Shown piece after piece: positions 59,222-64,000 of a stretch of 64,000 nt of DNA. The translations under genes and the position numbers were made by a program. The stretch spans positions 230,351 to 294,350 of the forward strand of contig NZ_FOOR01000003.1 of NCBI RefSeq assembly GCF_900113255.1. The letters are read 5' to 3'. How positions within the stretch are numbered: the stretch's first letter is position 1; each line of letters opens with the position of its first letter. The stretch comes from Novosphingobium sp. CF614 (GTDB lineage: Bacteria; Pseudomonadota; Alphaproteobacteria; Sphingomonadales; Sphingomonadaceae). The notes under the pieces were generated by a model. It made no database searches and was not told the DNA's origin. It saw nothing but the letters and a program-made list of their open reading frames with translations.

Positions 59222-60586
59222 ATGTCCGTCACGGCGCAAGCATCCCCGCATCGAGAATCGACAGTGCGCCGAATCCTGCGGAACACGGCTTGGCTGCTGG
59301 GTGGCAAGGGATTCGGCGGCCTGTGCAGCATTGTCTATCTCGCGATCCTGTCGCGATCGCTGGGGCTGAAGGACTTCGGCCACTTTTCGTTGATCTTCGG
59401 AACCGCGCAGGCGCTGGTCGCCGTCGCCGGCTTCCAGACCTGGCAGGCAGTGGTGCGTTACGGCGCCGCCTATGTCCACGCGAACGACTGGGTGCGCTTC
59501 AGCCGGCTGAGCATGTTGTGCGGTGTGATCGATGCGGCCGGGGCGCTGTTCGGTTGCCTCATGGCGGCGGTAATCTTCCTTGGCTTTGCCGGGACGCTGG
59601 ATCTGAACCCGGCCTATGTGAACATGGCCTTCGCCTTCAACTGCGCGCTGATGTGGGGACGCGTCTCGGCGCCGACCGGCATGATGCGCGCGCTCGATCG
59701 GTTCGATGCCGCCGTTTATGTGGAGGCGATGGTGCCTGTCGGTCGGCTGATCGCCGCGTCCTTCATCTGGTGGTACGGACCGACGGTGGGCCGGTTCCTG
59801 TTCGCCTGGGCTTTCGTCGACGTGACTTCGGCCTTCACGTACTGGGCGCTCGCGCTGCGGCTCAATCCGCGTGGTTTCGATCTTGCGGGCCTGCGCGACT
59901 GGCGCGTCACGATCTCGGAAAATCCGCAAATCAGGCGCTTCCTGTTCATCATTTCGACCGCCAGCACGCTTGACGCCGCGTTCAAGCAGGGACCGCTGCT
60001 GGCCGTCGGCTATTTCCTGGGGACCAGCGCGGCGGGCCTCTATCGTCTGGCGGACCAGCTCGCCCAGGGCTTTGGCAAGGTATCGACGCTGATCGCGCGG
60101 GCGATCTATCCTGAGGTCTCGCGCGCGCGCTTCGCATCCTCGCCCACCGAATTCCGGCGAATGATTATGCGCATCGTCCGCATCGCCGGGATAGGCGGGG
60201 GCATTGTGGTGCTCGCGGCCATCGTCGCCGGACGGCAATTGCTCGCGCTTATCGGCGGCAGTGCTTTCGGTGCCGGCGCCGCGATTCTCGTGCCCCTGGC
60301 GATCGCAGCCAGCTTCGAACTGGCCAGTGTGGCGTTCGAGCCGGTCCTGCACTCGACGGGCCGGGCCCAGACCGCGCTCTTCGGGAGGCTTTTCGCCGTC
60401 GCGACGCTGGCAGGAACGATCCTTGTCCTGCACGGCATCGGAGCGGTCGGTATTGCCTGGTCGGTCGCGGTGGCCGGCGCCGCCGGCTATTGCATGCTCG
60501 GCATCATGGCCCTGCGCACGCTGCACCGGCTCGAACGTGAAGAGACTGCACCGGCAGCTCTGGAACCCGGCTCGACAGAAGGGTGA
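59222..60586 (+). CDS. Oligosaccharide flippase (Wzx/PST family)
   Basis: 454 residues, about 12-14 membrane helices. It starts MSVTAQASPHRESTVRRILR then NTAWLLGGKGFGGLCSIVYLAILSRSLGLKDFGHFSLIFG, the Polysacc_synt N-terminal block. It later has FKQGPLLAVGYFLGTSAAGLYRLADQLAQGFGKVSTLIARAIYPEVS, characteristic of lipopolysaccharide/O-antigen flippases. It would move a lipid-linked glycan across the inner membrane. Divergent from the glycerophosphotransferase-like gene, 91 bp apart. Confidence 0.9.
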   Translation: MSVTAQASPHRESTVRRILRNTAWLLGGKGFGGLCSIVYLAILSRSLGLKDFGHFSLIFGTAQALVAVAGFQTWQAVVRYGAAYVHANDWVRFSRLSMLCGVIDAAGALFGCLMAAVIFLGFAGTLDLNPAYVNMAFAFNCALMWGRVSAPTGMMRALDRFDAAVYVEAMVPVGRLIAASFIWWYGPTVGRFLFAWAFVDVTSAFTYWALALRLNPRGFDLAGLRDWRVTISENPQIRRFLFIISTASTLDAAFKQGPLLAVGYFLGTSAAGLYRLADQLAQGFGKVSTLIARAIYPEVSRARFASSPTEFRRMIMRIVRIAGIGGGIVVLAAIVAGRQLLALIGGSAFGAGAAILVPLAIAASFELASVAFEPVLHSTGRAQTALFGRLFAVATLAGTILVLHGIGAVGIAWSVAVAGAAGYCMLGIMALRTLHRLEREETAPAALEPGSTEG

Positions 60587-60605
60587 ACGCCGGTATCATG
60601 GCGGA

Positions 60606-61826
60606 ATGTCGCTTCCCCTCTCGCTAGTCGCCCAGGCTTCCCGTCTTTCCGATCGCATCGTCTCGCTGCGCCGTTCAATCCATGCCGAGCCCGAGATCGG
60701 TTTGCATACGCCCAGGACGCGCGACAAGATCCGCGCGGCACTGGCCCACCTCCCGCTCGAATGGCGAGAGGGGCCTTCGACCACCGGGCTCGTCGCCACG
60801 CTGAAAGGCGGCGGAGGCGAGGGGCGCAGCGTGCTTCTGCGCGGCGACATGGATGCATTGCCGATGCCCGAGGAAACCGGACTGGACTTCGCCTCGACCA
60901 TTCCCGGCGTGATGCACGCCTGCGGTCACGACGCCCACGTCGCCATGCTCGCGGGCGCGGCGGAAATCCTCGCCGAACAGGCCGGAACGCTGAAAGGCGA
61001 AGTCCGTTTCATGTTCCAGCCCGGCGAGGAGGGCTATCACGGCGCGCGCTTCATGCTTGAGGACGGCCTGCTTGGCGGCGAGGATTTCGACCTGCCGCTG
61101 CCCGATGCCGCCTTCGCCCTCCACGTCATGCCCAATGCGCCGCACGGTCTTGTCGGTGGCCGCGCCGGCCCGCTGCTGGCCGCCGCCGATCAGTTGCAGA
61201 TCACCGTGACCGGGCGTGGCGGCCATGCCTCGATGCCGCACGATGCGCTCGATCCGGTGCCGATCGCCTGCGAGATCGTCACTGCGCTGCAGACCATGGT
61301 CGCCCGCCGTTTCAACGTGTTCGATCCCGTGGTCGTCACCATTTCGAAGATCGACAGCGGCACCGCGCACAACGTGATCGCCGATCGGGCGACCATGCTG
61401 GGCACCATGCGCACGCTGTCGGCCACCAATCGCGCGCGGCTCAAGGACGAGATCCCGCTGCTGGCCGCGGGAATCGCCGGCGCCCATGGCCTTGTCGCGG
61501 AAGTGAACATCCTCGAAGGCTTCCCGGTCACCCTGTGCGACGGCGGCGCGGTCGATTTCGGCGAGCGGGTGGCGCACGCGATGTTCGGCCCGCAGGCATT
61601 CCTGCGCCTCGAAAACCCGATCATGGGCGCCGAGGACTTCGCCTACGTGCTGGAAAAAGTGCCCGGCGCCATGTTCTTCCTCGGCGTCAGCCACCAAGGT
61701 GACGACTGGCGGCATTGCTGCGGCATCCACTCGACCCGGATGATGGTGGACGAAACGGTAATGCCGCAAGGCGCGGCCTATCTTGCCGGGCTTGCAGCGC
61801 AGTTCCTGGCAGGCGGCTGGAGGTGA
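60606..61826 (+). CDS. M20 family amidohydrolase/peptidase
   Basis: 406 residues from ATG 60606, 19 bp after the flippase stop. Zn-site motifs: LLRGDMDALPMPEETGLDFAS (Asp), GVMHACGHDAHVAML with Cys and His, RFMFQPGEEGYHGARFML with the catalytic Glu, and GAEDFAYVLEKVPGAMFFLG near the end with the last ligand. The pattern is that of aminoacylase/hippurate hydrolase/IAA-amino-acid hydrolases (AbgB/HipO group). It cleaves N-acyl amino acids; the natural substrate is unknown. It may be cotranscribed with the flippase by proximity, without an obvious functional link. Confidence 0.93.
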   Translation: MSLPLSLVAQASRLSDRIVSLRRSIHAEPEIGLHTPRTRDKIRAALAHLPLEWREGPSTTGLVATLKGGGGEGRSVLLRGDMDALPMPEETGLDFASTIPGVMHACGHDAHVAMLAGAAEILAEQAGTLKGEVRFMFQPGEEGYHGARFMLEDGLLGGEDFDLPLPDAAFALHVMPNAPHGLVGGRAGPLLAAADQLQITVTGRGGHASMPHDALDPVPIACEIVTALQTMVARRFNVFDPVVVTISKIDSGTAHNVIADRATMLGTMRTLSATNRARLKDEIPLLAAGIAGAHGLVAEVNILEGFPVTLCDGGAVDFGERVAHAMFGPQAFLRLENPIMGAEDFAYVLEKVPGAMFFLGVSHQGDDWRHCCGIHSTRMMVDETVMPQGAAYLAGLAAQFLAGGWR

Positions 61827-62001
61827 ACTGCCCCCGGCTTCCCGAGATCCATGCCTGGAAGGCGGCTATCCCAGGCACGCCCAGACCATTCTCATCCGCC
61901 ACATGCAAAAAGGACTTGATGCGGATCGCCGGCCCATGGATATGGGGCCTTGAATTTCGTAGCCGCAAGCGAACGCCCGAGATATCGAAGGCTTTGAAAT
62001 T

Positions 62002-62075
62002 GCGGGTGTAGCTCAATGGCAGAGCAGAAGCTTCCCAAGCTTACGACGAGGGTTCGATTCCCTTCACCCGCTCCA
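62002..62075 (+). tRNA. tRNA-Gly (anticodon CCC), encoded CCA end
   Basis: 74 nt: acceptor GCGGGTG pairs with CACCCGC; D arm GCTCAATGGCAGAGC; anticodon loop TTCCCAA (anticodon CCC); T arm GAGGGTTCGATTCCCTTC with the TTCGATT loop; discriminator T; CCA encoded. An integrase gene starts 198 bp downstream, so the 3' end of this tRNA is the likely attachment site of the adjacent element. Confidence 0.95.
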
Positions 62076-62272
62076 TCCTACCATCCACCGACGTCCATGC
62101 GGGGCTTTGCAACCCGCTGAAATCTGCGGTATTTTCTCTCCATCGGGCCAGTGAAGGTTGCGCGCATCCATGCGTAGCCGGGCAGATTGGGGGCCATTTG
62201 GGGGCCTCAACCGAGCTGGTCAATGTGGGTGGCCCCCAAAGTGGGGGCCTCGCGTCAGGAGACCCGGAGAAT

Positions 62273-63621
62273 ATGGCACTGAGCGACATGGCGATCCGCA
62301 AGGCGAAACCGCGCGAGAAGCCTTACAAGCTGGCGGATGGCGGCGGGCTCTATCTGCAGGTTCAGCCGAGCGGCGGAAAGCTGTGGCGGCAGAAATATCG
62401 GGTCAAGGGCAGCGAGCGAACGCTCAGCATCGGACCTTATCCGGCAATCAGCCTCAGCGAAGCCCGGAAGCGACGTGATGCAGCGCGCGAGCAACTCGCC
62501 ACGGGCAAGGACCCCTCGCGCGAGAAACAGAGGGAGAGATTGCGCACGCAGGCGCTCGCCGCATGCACCTTCTCAGTCGTCGCCGCCGAGTATTGCGACA
62601 AGCGCAAGCGCGATGGGCACAAACCCTGGGCACCGGCGACCGCTGCCCGCAGCGAATATTTGCTGAGCTTACTGGAGGGGCCGATCGGTCGACTGGCGAT
62701 CACCGACATCGAACCAGCAGACGCGCTCGCCGCCATTCGCCGGATCGAACGCAAGGGCAATCTGGAGAGCGCCCGGCGCACCCTACAACTGGCGGGTGCG
62801 GTCTTCCGCTACGCCGTCGCGACGGCGCGGCTGGCGTCAGACCCGACGCGTGATCTGCGCGGGGCGCTGGCGGCCCCCAAGGTAAGGGCAATCTGGAGAG
62901 CGCCAGACGCACCTTGCAACTGGCGGGCGCAGTCTTCCGCTACGCCGTCGCGACGGCGCGGCTGGCGTCGGACCCCACGCGCGATCTGCGCGGCGCGCTG
63001 GCTGCCCCCAAGGTCACTCACTACGGCGCGATCATCGAGCCCAAACGGGTCGGCGAACTGCTGCGCGCCATCGATGGCTATGAGGGCTTCGGCATCACCA
63101 AGAACGCGCTCCAGATCGCACCGCACGTCTTTGTCCGCCCCGGTGAGCTACGTCACGCGGAATGGAGCGAGTTCGATCTCGAGGCTGGCCTGTGGACGAT
63201 CCCAGCAGAGAAAATGAAGATGCGAAAGGCCCACCATGTCCCGCTGTCGCGGCAAGCGGTTGAACTATTCAGGTATCTGCGCGGGATCACAGGACCTTCG
63301 GGCTATGCCTTTCCTTCGGTCCGCAGCCGGTCGCGGCCGATGAGTGAGAACACCCTGAATGCCGGACTGCGACGGCTGGGCTACACCAGCGACGAAATGA
63401 CTGGCCATGGATTCCGCGCAATGGCGAGCACCCTCCTCAACGAGTCCGGCAAGTGGTCGCCCGACGCCATCGAGCGCGCCCTCGCGCATGGTGACAGCGA
63501 CAAGGTGCGTGCTGCTTATCACCGCGGGGCTCATTGGAAGGAGCGTGTGGAGATGGCTCAGTGGTGGTCGGATTACCTCGATGAGCTACGCAAAGGGGGC
63601 GATCATCCCGGGGCAGCTTGA
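62273..63621 (+). pseudogene. Site-specific tyrosine recombinase (integrase), frameshifted by a 131-bp tandem duplication
   Basis: Phage P4/DUF4102-type integrase. The N-terminus MALSDMAIRKAKPREKPYKL, LADGGGLYLQVQPSGGKLWR and IGPYPAISLSEARKRRDAAR is the arm-binding domain. The C-terminal catalytic part includes VFVRPGELRHAEW, HVPLSRQA, TGHGFRAMASTLLNE and ALAHGDSDKVRAAYHRG. Residues 160-205 are encoded twice, and the extra 131 bp shifts the frame, so the protein splits into two ORFs (to 63217 in one frame; 62914-63621 in the other). Removing one copy restores a continuous protein of about 405 residues. Ribosome binding site ggaga precedes ATG 62273. Confidence 0.88.
62753..63014 (+). repeat. 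Tandem imperfect 131-bp duplication in the integrase
   Basis: Copy 1 is 62753-62883 and copy 2 is 62884-63014, head to tail. Both encode the same peptide (KGNLESARRTLQLAGAVFRY.. to ..AAPKV) but differ at a dozen or so positions, all synonymous by eye. Identical protein with silent divergence argues for two different parent integrases joined by unequal recombination, not a recent local slip. Confidence 0.85.
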
Positions 63622-63732
63622 TCCTCGTCGTCGGGAGTGCTTCCCAACATCTGGGCACCCCAGAATATTCCAGCGCTGTGTTCGACTAGAACCTCTGTTA
63701 CATAACGAGAAATGGTGGGAGGGGGACACACT

Positions 63733-64000
63733 TTGCCGATCGAACATATCCACACATATTTGGGGAAGAAACGGCGCAAGCGCACGCGCGGGGCGGTGAA
63801 GTCGAAGCTGGAGGTCACGCGGGAGGTGACGCTCAAGGCTGAAGCTCCAGCCGGCGCCCGTTTCAAAGGTTACGAAGAAGTCCTGGTCCAGGACCTGCGG
63901 ATCGTTGTCGAGGTCGTGCGCTATCGCCGCGAGCGTTGGCAGACGGCGGACGGGAAGCGGCTTGTCGCGCCTCTTCCTGCCGGCATCATGGGCGGCTTTG
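63733..64000 (+). CDS. Transposase N-terminus, cut by window edge
   Basis: Open to the window end. From a TTG at 63733 (ggaggggg 6-8 bp upstream; ATG 63712 also in frame) it reads PIEHIHTYLGKKRRKRTRGA, VKSKLEVTREVTLKAEAPAG, FKGYEEVLVQDLRIVVEVVR, YRRERWQTADGKRLVAPLPAG. The YRRERW and APLPAGI blocks are, as I remember them, the start of a family of DDE transposases related to IS66-like and ISNCY elements. The product is inferred from this pattern only. The preceding 63622-63732 may hold the element's left end; no terminal repeat can be proved without the right end. Confidence 0.55.
   Translation, partial: MPIEHIHTYLGKKRRKRTRGAVKSKLEVTREVTLKAEAPAGARFKGYEEVLVQDLRIVVEVVRYRRERWQTADGKRLVAPLPAGIMGGF

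Overview
This window is a high-GC alphaproteobacterial chromosome segment, most likely from the Sphingomonadales (Novosphingobium/Sphingomonas-like). The signs are a SciP (DUF1153) regulator, which is confined to alphaproteobacteria, two TonB-dependent receptors, a FecI/FecR/FecA-type signalling set, a heparinase-like gene next to rpe and purH, and a lipid/glycan cluster of sphingomonad type. Genes are dense and many are joined by ATGA or GTGA stop/start overlaps. The assignment to genus rests on gene content only; no rRNA gene is present.

Layout. 1-5.6 kb: 3' truncated guaA, a TetA-type MFS pump, a tiny hydrophobic peptide gene with a good terminator, gyrB. 5.7-12.3 kb: GNAT acetyltransferase, DUF445 membrane protein, and an RND efflux pump with its periplasmic adaptor. 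12.5-16.2 kb: sciP with a small upstream partner gene, mnmA, a one-TM protein, and a serine-hydrolase lipoprotein whose SxxK lysine is replaced by glutamine. 16.3-24.5 kb: complete high-affinity K+ operon kdpFABCDE led by two extra small membrane-protein genes, transcribed divergently from the K+ transporter gene kup; the gap holds an 11-bp-period TTTATG repeat that looks like a KdpE operator. 26.6-31.4 kb: methyltransferase, TonB-dependent receptor and MFS transporter on the minus strand.

31.5-46.2 kb, the most interesting part: one plus-strand block encoding a small protein, an M16 zinc protease, an SbmA/YddA-type ABC transporter, a FecA-type receptor with an STN signalling domain, two paralogous double-AAA ATPases, ExbB, ExbD, TonB, a FecI-like sigma factor and a FecR-like anti-sigma factor. 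Receptor + M16 protease + YddA-type transporter is the core of the Fus (ferredoxin piracy) and YddAB-PqqL loci. This locus therefore looks like a self-regulated, self-energised polypeptide import and digestion system, with two AAA+ ATPases that the known systems lack and a protease with no visible signal peptide.

46.2-53.9 kb: a decayed stretch with a 22-bp hairpin, fabI, a YihY-type membrane protein, purH, a dispersed-repeat gap, a heparinase II/III-like gene, rpe and a DUF2141 secreted protein. 53.9-60.6 kb: an envelope cluster (NTP transferase, Tam41-like protein, lipid kinase, GT4 glycosyltransferase, CDP-glycerol glycerophosphotransferase-like protein, flippase) that may build a phosphoglycerol- or sugar-bearing lipid. 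60.6-64 kb: M20 amidohydrolase, tRNA-Gly(CCC), an integrase gene frameshifted by a 131-bp tandem duplication, and the start of a transposase. This is the edge of a mobile element inserted at the tRNA.
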